From NCBI RefSeq assembly GCF_001696605.3, contig NZ_CP031716.1, positions 2,046,001-2,110,000 on the forward strand: a DNA stretch of 64,000 nucleotides, in the 5' to 3' direction. This document shows positions 15,118 through 24,712 of this stretch, piece by piece. Made by a program: the position numbers and the translations under genes. The DNA comes from Acinetobacter wuhouensis. GTDB taxonomy: Bacteria > Pseudomonadota > Gammaproteobacteria > Pseudomonadales > Moraxellaceae. The notes beneath the pieces are model-generated. The model ran no database searches. It had not been told where the DNA came from and saw only the letters and a list, made by a program, of their open reading frames with translations. Position 1 is the stretch's first letter, and each line of letters begins with the position of its first letter.

Positions 15118-16485
15118 ATGCAGACACTCGATAAAGAAAAAGGCACTTGGAAATGGGGAATTCTCTGCTTAGTATTCCTCGCGCCATTCTTCTTCCTGAC
15201 TTATGGTTTTGCCAACCATTATGCGTCAGGTTTGAGTCATGTACCCAGTATCGTATTTGACTGGGAAAAGCATATTCCGCTGTGGGCTTGGACGATTGTA
15301 CCTTATTGGTCAATTGACCTATTTTACGGGCTTTCATTATTAATCTGTTGGAATAAATTTGAACTTCGGCAACAAGCTTCACGCCTACTTCTCGCACAAA
15401 TTATTAGTATTACGTGCTTTCTCTTATTTCCTCTAAAATTCAGTTTTGACCGACCAGCTTTGGATGGATTCTTTGGCTTATGGTTCGATGTACTCATGGG
15501 CTTCGATAAACCCTTTAACCAAATGCCTTCTTTACACATTGTTCTTCTAGTCATTCTTTGGGATTTTTATCGCAGACATGTACAAGGTACTTGGAAATAC
15601 CTCGTTGATCTATGGTGTTTTTTAATCGGTATATCCGTACTGACCACATGGCAACACCATTTTATAGATGTTCCGACAGGTATTTTAGTTGGTGCGATCT
15701 GTCTATGGTTATTCCCTGTTTCAGCCAAATCACCATTCAAAAAAGATGGTGTCCAGTTCTTAACATCTAAGCATTTAAAACTGGGAAGTTACTATATGTG
15801 TGGTGTGGTCATTTTCGGGATTTTGGCTTATGAGTTCAAACCTTGGGGACTGTGGTTGATTTATCCTGCTGTAAGTTTATTTATCGTGGCGCATAGTTAT
15901 AGCCTTGTTCGTCCTCATTTTATGCAAAAACAAAGTGATGGCAATATGACCATTGCGGCAAAAATCCTTTTAGCGCCTTATCTTATATTTGCATGGTTGA
16001 ATAGTCGCATCTGGACGAGAAAGCATCCTGAAGATTCATTTATTATCGAAATTGAAAATAAACAGATTTATATCGGGCGTATTCCTAACTTAAACGATAC
16101 TCAACAATATCAAGCCATCTTTGACTGTGTTGCGGAACTGCCTTTAAAACATGATTCAGTAACGCATAAAAGTGAATATCAGCAATATCTCAGCTTGGAT
16201 TTAATTCCATTGCAAGCCAATCAGCTTCAATATGCTGTGGAATATTTCAATGTGCAATTGAACGAATTAAATCACACAGATTCTAAAATTTTAGTCTGTT
16301 GTGCTTTAGGCTATTCACGCAGTAGCGCTTTGCTTGCCGCATGGTTAATACAGCAAAAGCATGTTGAAAATGTCCAAGAAGCCGTTGAGTTGATACAAAA
16401 AGCACGTCCGTGGGTGGTATTAAAAGAGCCACAAATTGAGGAATTACAAATTTACCAACTCAAACTCAAAGGTTTAGCGCCATGA
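15118..16485 (+). CDS. PAP2 phosphatase-dual specificity phosphatase fusion, YnbD-like
   Basis: The protein has 455 aa. The N-terminal ~310 residues are a multi-pass membrane PAP2 domain with NQMPSLHIV (SxxH) and TTWQHHFIDVPTG (H-x3-D). The C-terminal ~150 residues are a cytosolic cysteine phosphatase with the loop VCCALGYSRSS (C-x5-R). E. coli YnbD has the same architecture. Both domains remove phosphate, so the protein could dephosphorylate a phosphatidyl-alcohol phosphate (as PgpP/PTPMT do) and a lipid phosphate. Its stop overlaps the next ATG by 4 bp. Confidence 0.8.
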   Translation: MQTLDKEKGTWKWGILCLVFLAPFFFLTYGFANHYASGLSHVPSIVFDWEKHIPLWAWTIVPYWSIDLFYGLSLLICWNKFELRQQASRLLLAQIISITCFLLFPLKFSFDRPALDGFFGLWFDVLMGFDKPFNQMPSLHIVLLVILWDFYRRHVQGTWKYLVDLWCFLIGISVLTTWQHHFIDVPTGILVGAICLWLFPVSAKSPFKKDGVQFLTSKHLKLGSYYMCGVVIFGILAYEFKPWGLWLIYPAVSLFIVAHSYSLVRPHFMQKQSDGNMTIAAKILLAPYLIFAWLNSRIWTRKHPEDSFIIEIENKQIYIGRIPNLNDTQQYQAIFDCVAELPLKHDSVTHKSEYQQYLSLDLIPLQANQLQYAVEYFNVQLNELNHTDSKILVCCALGYSRSSALLAAWLIQQKHVENVQEAVELIQKARPWVVLKEPQIEELQIYQLKLKGLAP

Positions 16486-16916
16486 AGATGAACTTCTTTG
16501 TGGTGGCTAAATTATTATCGTCTACCACAGCTTTATTATTTTCAGGCTATCTGGCTTTTGCGCTTTCAATAATTGCGATTTTACTTAAAGGTTGGCAATC
16601 CATTGAATTTTGGATATTCATTGTCATTACGTTGTTATTATCTTTTACACACCACTATATTTCCTTCCGTGTGAAATTCGATGCTCAACTCCTTGAAATG
16701 ATGGCACAAGAATCAAAAATCGAAAGCATTGAAAACTTAACCCAACAATTTGACCAAAGCTTAGTATCAATGAAACTCATGCCCGAATCTAAAGCAGGAC
16801 GTGATTGGTCAGTACGCTTCGCAGGTTGCTTTAAACTATTTAAAATACAAATTGCTTTGCTGTTACTGCAATATTTTGTTTTAATCATTTTAATCTATAG
16901 ATTACTTGCACAATAA
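16482..16916 (+). CDS. small membrane protein of the lipid operon
   Basis: The protein has 144 aa with hydrophobic segments at about residues 8-32, 38-56 and 120-142 and a soluble middle part. The ATGA overlap with the ynbD-like gene shows coupling. No family recognised. Its place in the operon points to a role in the same lipid pathway, perhaps as an assembly or scaffold factor. Confidence 0.65.
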   Translation: MKMNFFVVAKLLSSTTALLFSGYLAFALSIIAILLKGWQSIEFWIFIVITLLLSFTHHYISFRVKFDAQLLEMMAQESKIESIENLTQQFDQSLVSMKLMPESKAGRDWSVRFAGCFKLFKIQIALLLLQYFVLIILIYRLLAQ

Positions 16917-16943
16917 ATTGTTCAATATCAATTGGCTTCAATA

Positions 16944-17648
16944 ATGAATCAAATACCAGAACAGACTACACGATCATCAGTAAAAACGAGTGAAAATGTG
17001 AAAACCAATATCGCTTCTAGTTCGATTGCACGTTTTATCGCATTTTTAACACGTCGAGGTGCGCGCTTACTGACTGGTGCACGCAGTTTATGGATTGGTT
17101 GCCAACCTGACATGAAACAACGTATTTATTATGCCAATCACAATAGCCATATCGACTTTATTTTATTGTGGTCTTCATTACCTAAATTAATGCGTCGAAA
17201 AACCAAACCTGTTGCCGCTTCAGACTATTGGCTCAAAGATGGTTTTCGCCAATTCTTAATTAAAGATACTTTTAATGGTGTGACGATTCAGCGCAATCGT
17301 GAAAATAATGCCGATCCATTACAACCGATCAAAGAAGCGCTTGAACAAGGTTATTCGATTATTTTCTTTCCTGAAGGCACACGTAATCTGAATGACGATA
17401 TTGATTTATTGCCTTTTAAAAGTGGCTTATACAACCTACATAAGCAATTTCCAGAGATTGAAATTGTTCCTGTATGGATTTCCAATTTAAGACGTGTCAT
17501 GCCCAAAGGTGCTTTTATTCCTTTACCCTTACTTTCAACGGTTTGTTTTGGTTGCCCTTTAGAACAGCACTTAGAATTAGAAAAGACAGCCTTTATCGAC
17601 TATGCACAAAGTAAGTTATTAGAATTAAAAGAGGTTGAAAATCAATGA
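16944..17648 (+). CDS. 1-acyl-glycerol-3-phosphate acyltransferase-like (PlsC family)
   Basis: The protein has about 234 aa from ATG 16944; an upstream TTG is possible. Motif I is NHNSHIDF (H-x4-D), motif III is FFPEGTRN, with VTIQRNRE between them and IEIVPVWISN after. It transfers an acyl chain to a lysophosphatidic acid-like acceptor at the membrane. E. coli ynb has no acyltransferase, so this operon adds its own source of phosphatidic acid. The stop overlaps the cytidylyltransferase start by 4 bp. Confidence 0.85.
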   Translation: MNQIPEQTTRSSVKTSENVKTNIASSSIARFIAFLTRRGARLLTGARSLWIGCQPDMKQRIYYANHNSHIDFILLWSSLPKLMRRKTKPVAASDYWLKDGFRQFLIKDTFNGVTIQRNRENNADPLQPIKEALEQGYSIIFFPEGTRNLNDDIDLLPFKSGLYNLHKQFPEIEIVPVWISNLRRVMPKGAFIPLPLLSTVCFGCPLEQHLELEKTAFIDYAQSKLLELKEVENQ

Positions 17649-18589
17649 TTTTAGATAATCTCGATAAGACCTATCTTTTATTTGGTATTTTCGCAGGCAT
17701 TTTGATTTTTGCATCCAGTGTCGGTTTTATTCTCAAACAAAAAACTGGAGATCAACCATCATCTGTTATTGATAACCTCAATGCACGTATCAATGCATGG
17801 TGGGTCATGCTCATCGTGATTGGCGCAGCAATTGCACTGGGTAAAACTGCATTTATTGTATTGTTTGGGATTATTTCATTATTTGCTTTACGTGAATTTA
17901 TTAGTCTATTGCCAACACGGCGTGGTGACTATTTCCCTTTATTGATTAGCTTTTACTTTGTTATTCCCTATCAATATTTTTTAATTTATACAGATTGGTA
18001 CGGGCTTTATTCAATTTTTATTCCCTTATATGTATTTTTACTGATTCCAATTGCCAGTTTAAAACAAGAAGATACCAAACATTTTCTAGAAAGAAGCTCA
18101 AAAATCCAATGGGGTTTGATGGTCTGTGTGTTCTGTATTTCACATGTTCCTGCTTTGCTGAATTTGAAATTACCTGCTTTCAAAGGTGAACCGATTTGGT
18201 TGGCAATTTGGCTGATTATGGTCGTACAAGCATCCGATGTTTTGCAATATGTGTGTGGTAAGCTTTTTGGCAAGCATAAAGTTGCACCAGTATTGTCACC
18301 GTCCAAAACTGTTGAAGGACTCCTTGGCGGCATCATTTTAGCGACAGCGCTTGGTGTTGCAATGTCATGGCTCACTCCATTCACCTACTTACAAGCAACT
18401 GTCATTGGATTGATTGTTTGTATTTTTGGATTTTTTGGTGGTTTGGTGATGTCTGCAATCAAGCGTGACCGTGGTGTTAAAGATTGGGGACAACTCATTC
18501 ATGGACATGGCGGTATGTTAGATCGTATTGATTCTATTTGCTTTTCTGCACCGATCTTCTTCCATATCTTGAGATATTGGTGGAGTTAA
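17645..18589 (+). CDS. phosphatidate cytidylyltransferase, CdsA/YnbB-like
   Basis: A 314-aa protein with about eight membrane segments. The CdsA signature is complete at the C-terminus: SPSKTVEGLLGG, then SAIKRDRGVKDWGQLIHGHGGMLDRIDS. It makes CDP-diacylglycerol from CTP and phosphatidic acid. In this operon it links the PlsC-like enzyme to the CDP-alcohol transferase. The housekeeping cdsA is presumably elsewhere, since this gene sits with ynb-type partners and not with the frr/dxr/bamA group. Confidence 0.87.
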   Translation: MILDNLDKTYLLFGIFAGILIFASSVGFILKQKTGDQPSSVIDNLNARINAWWVMLIVIGAAIALGKTAFIVLFGIISLFALREFISLLPTRRGDYFPLLISFYFVIPYQYFLIYTDWYGLYSIFIPLYVFLLIPIASLKQEDTKHFLERSSKIQWGLMVCVFCISHVPALLNLKLPAFKGEPIWLAIWLIMVVQASDVLQYVCGKLFGKHKVAPVLSPSKTVEGLLGGIILATALGVAMSWLTPFTYLQATVIGLIVCIFGFFGGLVMSAIKRDRGVKDWGQLIHGHGGMLDRIDSICFSAPIFFHILRYWWS

Positions 18590-18647
18590 CACAAAGTTTA
18601 AATCGCAAATTTAAAGACAAAACTTAATGGATAAGGGGGTTAAAACA

Positions 18648-19238
18648 ATGTATATGAAAACAACAATTTCACTGTTTGGCATGATGATCGTATTGCAAGG
18701 TTGTAGTCTATTTGAAGGTTCCGGTTGTAATAACAAAAAAACCGTAGATGCTGTCAAAAAACTTTATGCTAAACAAGTAAATACAAAGCCATTTACATCT
18801 ATGGAACAGGTACAAAATCAGTTCGGTCCTGACGGCAAACAAACCAATCTTCAAACACAGTCCATTGTTGGAATTTCACTCGCAGATATCAAGCAGATTA
18901 ATACTTCAAAATCCGCTGGCAATACCAGTTCAGCCTCTGAACCTCAACAGAATGAACAAAGAGATTACCTAATTTCACAGTTTGAAGGTGCGGACTATAT
19001 TTGTGAAGGTGTGATTCAACAACACGTTGATCAAAATGCTTTAACTGAGATTCGTAAAGACTTACCTCAACAAGATTTACTCTCGATCAAAAACAATCAA
19101 CTGGCGATTCCTGTTTACTATGCTGTGTACGAAAAAAGTGGAAATAATCAATTTCAAGTCGTATATGCGCCTCAAAACCCAGCCCAATTGATGTTAGCCA
19201 TCATGCTAAAACAACATCAAGTCAGTTCTAATAAATAG
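18648..19238 (+). CDS. putative lipoprotein
   Basis: The protein has about 196 aa. ATG 18648 follows AAGGGGG at good spacing; an ATG two codons later is also possible. Lipobox VLQGC near residue 18 after a short hydrophobic helix predicts a lipid-anchored envelope protein. The mature part has a Ser/Thr/Gln-rich middle. Only 58 bp separate it from the lipid operon, so it may be co-transcribed. No family recognised. Confidence 0.65.
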   Translation: MYMKTTISLFGMMIVLQGCSLFEGSGCNNKKTVDAVKKLYAKQVNTKPFTSMEQVQNQFGPDGKQTNLQTQSIVGISLADIKQINTSKSAGNTSSASEPQQNEQRDYLISQFEGADYICEGVIQQHVDQNALTEIRKDLPQQDLLSIKNNQLAIPVYYAVYEKSGNNQFQVVYAPQNPAQLMLAIMLKQHQVSSNK

Positions 19239-19388
19239 CAAATTGATGATTTTAAGTTGTCAAACTTGTGCGAATAAAGTTGGGAAATAGATACAATTCA
19301 ACTATAAACCTTGAGTTATCTCGCATTGACAGGTATAGGACGGCAACTTAAGATCGAGTAACTTTGGAATAATCTAATTGGTCGTGTT

Positions 19389-19922
19389 TTGAATTTTCAT
19401 CATTTAAAAGTTGCTTCAATAATTACATTAACACTTGCAATGACAGCATGTTCTTCTTTAGGCGGTGGCTCAGTTCAAAAACGTGCAGCAAAACTTTCTG
19501 GTGGTATTCAAAAAGCCTATTCCGTTTCACCTGACGTGGCAAATCGTGTTTCACCCATCATTGTGCAAAATGCCGATCAATACAATGTCGATCCACTATT
19601 ACTCGCAGCCACCATTCGCCAAGAATCAAGTTATCGTAGTTATGTGACTTCTTCTGCGGGTGCTGTTGGACTCACTCAGGTCATGCCACGTTATTGGCAA
19701 CAATCCTGCCCTGGTGACTTATTCAATGAGTTTGTCAATGTGCAATGTGGCACCATGATTTTAGCAAAATACAATCAGTCAGCGGGCAGTTGGAAAAAAG
19801 CTTTGGCATATTACAATGTTGGGCCAACCAATTATGAAACAAATCGTAAAATGCGCAAACAAGGTAAAAAATACGCAAAACAAGTCAAACAGCATGAGAA
19901 GAATTTAAAATCAGCTTTGTAA
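19389..19922 (+). CDS. SLT-type lytic transglycosylase lipoprotein
   Basis: The protein has 177 aa and starts with TTG. Lipobox LAMTAC near residue 20. The catalytic region TIRQESSYRSYVTSSAGAVG contains the ES motif with the catalytic Glu, then LTQVMPRYW and NVGPTNYE, the family's AYN/NxG element. It cleaves peptidoglycan glycan strands with anhydromuramic ends. At this size it is a minimal, MltE/EmtA-like membrane-bound form. Dispersed repeat copy 1 follows directly. Confidence 0.82.
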   Translation: MNFHHLKVASIITLTLAMTACSSLGGGSVQKRAAKLSGGIQKAYSVSPDVANRVSPIIVQNADQYNVDPLLLAATIRQESSYRSYVTSSAGAVGLTQVMPRYWQQSCPGDLFNEFVNVQCGTMILAKYNQSAGSWKKALAYYNVGPTNYETNRKMRKQGKKYAKQVKQHEKNLKSAL

Positions 19923-19952
19923 ATGTTGCTTATCCTTAACGACTAATTTTAT

Positions 19953-20275
19953 ACAGCAACATCAAAACACTTTTTATTTTTCAATAAAATTGGATACGCG
20001 CTAACGTCATCCGCAACGTGTTTGAGGCAGGACTACATCTGTAAGTTAATGTTTCTGCGATATATCAATCAAAAGATGGTAGTTATCGAGTTTTGCAGTG
20101 AGAAGCGAAGCTTCGCAAGGTGGTTTCCTTGCGCAGTTTCACTGCTCATTTTTCCGAAAAAAAAGTAGGTCGAGCCGAAGGCTTATCCTGAAACTAAAAC
20201 TTTCGATGTAAGACTCCGTCAAGTATGCTCTAAATCAGTTTGAAAGGTGATTTTTTTAAGTTATTAGCATCAATT
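19953..20275 (+). repeat. dispersed intergenic repeat, copy 1
   Basis: About 320 bp without a gene. It aligns with 23801-24096 in the same orientation. Shared blocks include GGATACGCG-N-TAACGTCATCCGCA, GACTACATCT, AATGTTTCTGCGATATAT, GAGCCG-N-AGGCT, and AAGACTCCG then TGCTCTAAA. It lies in the gap between two convergent genes, as the other copy does. No open frame of useful size is conserved between the copies. Confidence 0.75.
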
Positions 20276-20277
20276 AC

Positions 20278-21063
20278 TTAACCATATTGTTTTTGTAAAT
20301 AATTTACAATTGATTCAGACTCAAACAACTGTGCGCCTGTATTTGGGTCAACCAAATAAGGCACTTGAATATCATTTTTAACACGCCCCATCACAGGAAC
20401 AACTTTTTCACGCTTACCACCTGTCAAAGGAATATATTTACCAGGTTTTAAACGCAAAACCGATGGACCTTGATCTTGCCAACGCTCTTTAGCCACATTA
20501 TGAAAAACAAAAGGAATCTCAAGCTCAGTCAATACACCGCGTACAATACGTGTATAGGGGCTTGCTTCAAATCCCCACAACTCAATCAATTGTTCAGGTG
20601 CAGCACGATTAACAATCTTTTTATCAATCCATACGCCACGCGCACCATTGATTAGCGTACCAGCAAAGGCCACCACTGGATATTTTGGATAATGTGCATA
20701 CTTCTTCGGCGTCTTACCATTCTTTCCATAGTGTTTAAATAAATAATGGATAATATCTTGGGATTCATACAGTTTTTCACCTGTATTTTCATCAACCAAG
20801 AATGGAAAACGCATTTTTCCACCCAATTCTTTGACTTGTTTACGATATTTCGTACCGCCTTTTGGACATGGATAAACTTCATAATCCAAATTCAATAAAG
20901 TCATCACCTCACGGACACGGCGACAAAATGGTGAACCTTCAAATTCATATAACTTTAGTGCTTTTTCAGGCTGATTTGGAAATGGCGTACCATTTGCACC
21001 ACGACCACCTGCTGTAATTGCTGAAGCTAAAGCCTGTACGACTTTTATTTGATGATGCACCAT
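20278..21063 (-). CDS. tandem glutathione S-transferase N-domain protein
   Basis: The protein has 261 aa. Two thioredoxin-fold GST N-terminal domains in a row: KLYEFEGSPFCRRVREVM (from ~residue 37) and ELWGFEASPYTRIVRGVL (from ~residue 163). Each ends with the glutathione-binding ESQDIIHYL or ESESIVNYL element. The first has Cys at the active position (SPFC), the second Thr. No C-terminal helical GST domain is present. It probably binds glutathione; the reaction is unknown. Confidence 0.75.
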   Translation of the reverse strand: MVHHQIKVVQALASAITAGGRGANGTPFPNQPEKALKLYEFEGSPFCRRVREVMTLLNLDYEVYPCPKGGTKYRKQVKELGGKMRFPFLVDENTGEKLYESQDIIHYLFKHYGKNGKTPKKYAHYPKYPVVAFAGTLINGARGVWIDKKIVNRAAPEQLIELWGFEASPYTRIVRGVLTELEIPFVFHNVAKERWQDQGPSVLRLKPGKYIPLTGGKREKVVPVMGRVKNDIQVPYLVDPNTGAQLFESESIVNYLQKQYG

Positions 21064-21101
21064 CTTGCGACCCTCAGGGATAACCCTATTTTGAAATCAT
21101 T

Positions 21102-21614
21102 TTATAGATCAACTAATTTTTCTTTTGATACTACAATTCCATTGTTATCGGCATAGACATATTCGCCGGAATTGAAAGTAACACTGCCAAAATACAATGG
21201 AACATCCACCTCGCCTATGCCTTTACGATTACTTTTTTGTGGAATTGAAGCCAATGCATGTACACCTAAATCTAATTCAGCCAATGCATCTACATCACGT
21301 ACACAACCGTAAATGATGACGCCATTCCAGTGATTTTTAACCGCAGATTCAGCAATCATATCGCCCATCAAAGCACAACGCATTGATGCACCGCCATCAA
21401 CAACCAGTACCTTGCCCTGACCATCTGTCGCAAGTAATTCTTTAACACGTGAATTATCTTCAAAGCATTTCACTGTCACGATTTGACCACCAAATGTTTT
21501 GCGCAATCCATAACTTCTAAAGAATTTACCATCTAGAGATGGGATCAAAGTTTGAATTTCTTTTTCAGGATTGTCATCCAATAAATCACAAGTTACGAAT
21601 GCGACTGTAGACAC
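21102..21614 (-). CDS. rraA: RraA family protein
   Basis: The protein has 170 aa and a GTG start with GGAG upstream. It matches RraA through its length: CDLLDDN near the N-terminus, [40 protein letters not shown] (the G-G-...-R-A-L-x-G-D core) and [18 protein letters not shown]. RraA binds RNase E and inhibits it. Related proteins are 4-hydroxy-4-methyl-2-oxoglutarate aldolases; the core Arg and Asp are present, so residual aldolase activity cannot be excluded. Confidence 0.88.
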   Translation of the reverse strand: MSTVAFVTCDLLDDNPEKEIQTLIPSLDGKFFRSYGLRKTFGGQIVTVKCFEDNSRVKELLATDGQGKVLVVDGGASMRCALMGDMIAESAVKNHWNGVIIYGCVRDVDALAELDLGVHALASIPQKSNRKGIGEVDVPLYFGSVTFNSGEYVYADNNGIVVSKEKLVDL

Positions 21615-21626
21615 TTTATTTCTCCA

Positions 21627-22307
21627 TTATATGGCATTTTGTATGCGCAAGTTTTGTATGTATAAATTATCATATATTTCAATTTTTTGAGTTTGAGTTT
21701 GTGCAACCTCGACCATAGTATGAGCGACTTGCTCTGCTGTCACTGGCTTATATTTAAAAGAGTTTGGTACTAAATGTGAAAATTTACGATAGAGTTTTTG
21801 TGTTGCATCTTCAAGAAAACGCTCCTCTGTACGATCACCCAATAACAATGAAGGTCGAATAATCGAGAATCTATAAAGGTTTAATTTTTGAATATATTCT
21901 TCTAACTCGCCTTTGACTTGATTATAGAAAATTGGGGAACCTGCTTTTGCACCCATCGCACTGACCAAAAGAAAATGGGCTTCTGTCATTTCAAACAGAT
22001 CAGCAAAATGTGCATTGATTTCAAAATCAATATTGTAAAAAGCTTGTTTAGATCCTGCTTTTTTAATGGTTGAGCCTAAACAACTAAACGCATGACTATA
22101 GCCATTTACATCTTGATCATTGAGTAAAAGGAAGTCATCTAAAACAAATTGCTCCACTTTTGCATATTGTTCAAATTCCGAATTTTGCTTTCTCACCACG
22201 ACGGTTATTTTTTCACAACTGCTTAATGAATTTAATTGTTCAACCAAAGATTTTCCCACTAAACCTGTTGCCCCGATCACAATTGCACTTTTTATCGAAT
22301 TAGTCAT
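21627..22307 (-). CDS. NAD(P)-binding Rossmann protein, HTATIP2-like
   Basis: The protein has 226 aa. The N-terminal IVIGATGLVGKSLVEQL is a dinucleotide-binding GxxGxxG. HAFSCLGSTIKKAGSKQAFYNIDFE and LLVSAMGAKAGSPIFYNQVKGELE follow, the pattern of atypical short-chain dehydrogenases of the oxidoreductase HTATIP2 group, with Y-x3-K in YNQVK. The substrate is unknown. Its gene lies 12 bp upstream of rraA on the same strand, so the two are probably co-transcribed. Confidence 0.75.
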   Translation of the reverse strand: MTNSIKSAIVIGATGLVGKSLVEQLNSLSSCEKITVVVRKQNSEFEQYAKVEQFVLDDFLLLNDQDVNGYSHAFSCLGSTIKKAGSKQAFYNIDFEINAHFADLFEMTEAHFLLVSAMGAKAGSPIFYNQVKGELEEYIQKLNLYRFSIIRPSLLLGDRTEERFLEDATQKLYRKFSHLVPNSFKYKPVTAEQVAHTMVEVAQTQTQKIEIYDNLYIQNLRIQNAI

Positions 22308-22521
22308 TTTTTAAACAATCTCCTAGATTTATCACTAATCTAACGTTTTATTTCAAATTTTTCTGCAACTAAAATGTTGTCAAAGCATGTCAAGACTTGA
22401 CTTTGATGGGCTATTTAATCACAATATGGCACTTGTTTACGGGCTGGTGATAATCCTCTGATGTAGGTTTTCAGATGCGATTTCAGCCCGCCCAGACCAA
22501 TCTATTTCAAGGAGTGCACGA

Positions 22522-22788
22522 GTGGCAAACTCTGCTCAAGCAAAAAAACGTGCTCGTCAAAACGTTAAAGCACGTAAACACAACGCAAGCTTGCGTTCAA
22601 TGGTACGTACATATATCAAACGCACAATCGCTGCAATCGCTACTGGTGAATATGCTGCTGCAACTGAAGCTTATAAAGCTGCGGTTCCAGTAATTGACCG
22701 TATGGCTGATAAAGGTATCATCCATAAAAACAAAGCTGCTCGTCATAAGAGCCGTTTAAATGCACAAGTTAAAGCTTTAGCTAACTAA
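22522..22788 (+). CDS. rpsT: 30S ribosomal protein S20
   Basis: The protein has 88 aa and a GTG start with AAGGAG upstream, which fits S20's usual non-ATG start. The sequence is typical: [29 protein letters not shown], and [16 protein letters not shown]. It binds 16S rRNA early in 30S assembly. Monocistronic with its own terminator. Confidence 0.97.
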   Translation: MANSAQAKKRARQNVKARKHNASLRSMVRTYIKRTIAAIATGEYAAATEAYKAAVPVIDRMADKGIIHKNKAARHKSRLNAQVKALAN

Positions 22789-22802
22789 TTTATGCATTCG
22801 AA

Positions 22803-22826
22803 AAAAGCCCGCAAGGGCTTTTTTTA
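22803..22826 (+). terminator. rpsT terminator
   Basis: AAAAGCCC-gcaa-GGGCTTTT with further T, 15 bp after the rpsT stop. Confidence 0.85.
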
Positions 22827-22942
22827 CGCCTATGGGTTTTACTTCGCACTTCAAAATTTAAAATATCAATTACAAAACTTCAATAGTTTTAAAGTGCTGA
22901 ACTTGTAGCATTATTCAATAATAACGCTTGATTCTAATAACA

Positions 22943-23746
22943 ATGCAAACACTCACAACTATTCCTACGATTTATATATTCATCTTTAGTGCAATTGCCT
23001 TGCTCATTTGGTCAATTTGGCTTGCTAAAAAGTGGGTTAATCGTTTAGATGACCACCAAAGCACAATAAGTGCTACCACATCCAAATCAAGCTATTTCTT
23101 CCCTGCAACACTTATTTTCGTGATCTCGTCTATCGTCTTACCTTTTCTGATCATACTCCCAGTTTCTATTTTTAATTTCATTACCAAGCCTAGCTACCAA
23201 GCAACCATCACCTCCTACACTTCTGAATGGGTCACAGATCGAAATTCCAAAGGTATTGAAACCAGAACGTTGATGTATGATGCCTATGTCAGCTTTCAAG
23301 ATCAGCATGGGCATGTAATAAAAAGCATTCAAACCAATGTCAGTTCTGCACAACAACCTGTTATTGGTGAGCATATTAAAGTGCTCTATGCAGATGGTGA
23401 TCAAATTGTTCAGGAACTTACAATACGTAACTACATCCTGCAATTTGCCGCTTTTTTTATGACGTTCATTATGGTTTCAATACTCTATAGCATCTTTGCT
23501 TATGCGATGAATTTCAACATGAAATCTCTACAGAAATTTTGGTATATATTGATTTTTAGAATCACGATTCCTTTAGCAACCACAGCAATGTTTGCTTGTT
23601 TTATCTATGTCATTTTTGAATATTTCTTCTTAGGAAATCCCAATGCGCATCCTATTTGGGTAGCAATAATTTGTAGTGTATTTGCATTGGCACTTTTACC
23701 CGTCATTATTCATTTTGTTCGCGGAAATAAAAATGAGGATGCCTAA
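22943..23746 (+). CDS. DUF3592 membrane protein
   Basis: The protein has about 267 aa from ATG 22943. Hydrophobic segments at about residues 5-28, 55-85, 170-195, 205-235 and 240-260. A periplasmic or cytosolic beta domain between the second and third segments has TLMYDAYVSFQDQHGHV ... IGEHIKVLYADGD, the DUF3592 pattern. Function of the family is unknown. The dispersed repeat copy 2 follows. Confidence 0.65.
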   Translation: MQTLTTIPTIYIFIFSAIALLIWSIWLAKKWVNRLDDHQSTISATTSKSSYFFPATLIFVISSIVLPFLIILPVSIFNFITKPSYQATITSYTSEWVTDRNSKGIETRTLMYDAYVSFQDQHGHVIKSIQTNVSSAQQPVIGEHIKVLYADGDQIVQELTIRNYILQFAAFFMTFIMVSILYSIFAYAMNFNMKSLQKFWYILIFRITIPLATTAMFACFIYVIFEYFFLGNPNAHPIWVAIICSVFALALLPVIIHFVRGNKNEDA

Positions 23747-23800
23747 ACATCCTCTGGTATATATTTCTTGATGACTTTCTTTATTAATCGCTGATGTTAC

Positions 23801-24096
23801 ACAGTAACACCAAAATCGTAGATTGCTCCTAGAAAAAAGTGGATACGCGATAACGTCATCCGCATTTGTCTGAGACAAGACTACATCTAACCATAAATGT
23901 TTCTGCGATATATTCAAAATTTTGACGGAAGCTGACGAGTTCTGCGGATGACAATGGTTTTGCTTACTTTTCCCGTAAGAAAAGTAAGGCGAGCCGCAGG
24001 CTAATCCCTAAATCAAAACTTTTGATGCAAGACTCCGCCGAATGTGCTCTAAAACTGTTTGTAACGTGCATTGTTTTTTAACTGCCTAACATCAAT
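23801..24096 (+). repeat. dispersed intergenic repeat, copy 2
   Basis: About 296 bp, colinear with 19953-20275 and in the same orientation, with matching conserved blocks separated by diverged sequence. It fills the gap between the convergent DUF3592 and ispF genes. No gene is seen here. Confidence 0.75.
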
Positions 24097-24122
24097 GAAT
24101 CACTTATAGCAATTACACAAAG

Positions 24123-24614
24123 TTATTTTCCAACATGACTGACCAATACTGTTGCAGTAGAAAGAATCCCTTCCTGACGCCCAGTAAAACCTAATTTCTC
24201 AGTAGTAGTTGCTTTAACACTGATTTGTGTCACTTCAACATTCAGTACATCTGCAATACTTTGACGCATTTCTAAATTGTGCTTTGCGAGTTTTGGTCGT
24301 TCACAAGCCACAGTGATATCGGCATTATTTAAACGATAACCACGATCTAAAATCAGTTGATAAACATGCTTTAACAAGTTACGACTGTCTGCACCTTTAA
24401 ATTCAGCATCCGTATCTGGAAAATGCTGTCCAATATCACCCAGTGCCAATGCGCCAAGTAAAGCATCACATAACGCATGAAGCACGACATCGCCATCTGA
24501 GTGCGCTTTTAAACCCTGTGTATGTGGAATTTTTACACCTGCCAAAGTCACAAAGTCACCTTCTTCAAAGGCATGTACATCCATTCCCTGCCCAATACGA
24601 ATTGGTACGATCAT
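24123..24614 (-). CDS. ispF: 2-C-methyl-D-erythritol 2,4-cyclodiphosphate synthase
   Basis: The protein has 163 aa from ATG 24614 with AAAGGAG upstream; the longer frame is rejected. It has [11 protein letters not shown] with the metal-binding Asp and His, [32 protein letters not shown] and [16 protein letters not shown]. It forms the cyclic diphosphate of the non-mevalonate isoprenoid pathway. The gene is not next to ispD here. Confidence 0.95.
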   Translation of the reverse strand: MIVPIRIGQGMDVHAFEEGDFVTLAGVKIPHTQGLKAHSDGDVVLHALCDALLGALALGDIGQHFPDTDAEFKGADSRNLLKHVYQLILDRGYRLNNADITVACERPKLAKHNLEMRQSIADVLNVEVTQISVKATTTEKLGFTGRQEGILSTATVLVSHVGK

Positions 24615-24712
24615 TTTCAGCTCCTTTATGCAGTTTTTAAAGTTAAAATCTTTATTCGCCGTTTCTAATTCGCTATAGTACGAATGCAAACATAGTGAAA
24701 GTATAAGCGATC

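Noticed and set aside
12604-18589. The lipid operon as a phage or defence island
   Set aside because: Its base composition matches the host, and all parts are lipid enzymes with a known E. coli counterpart, so it is treated as a native metabolic operon.
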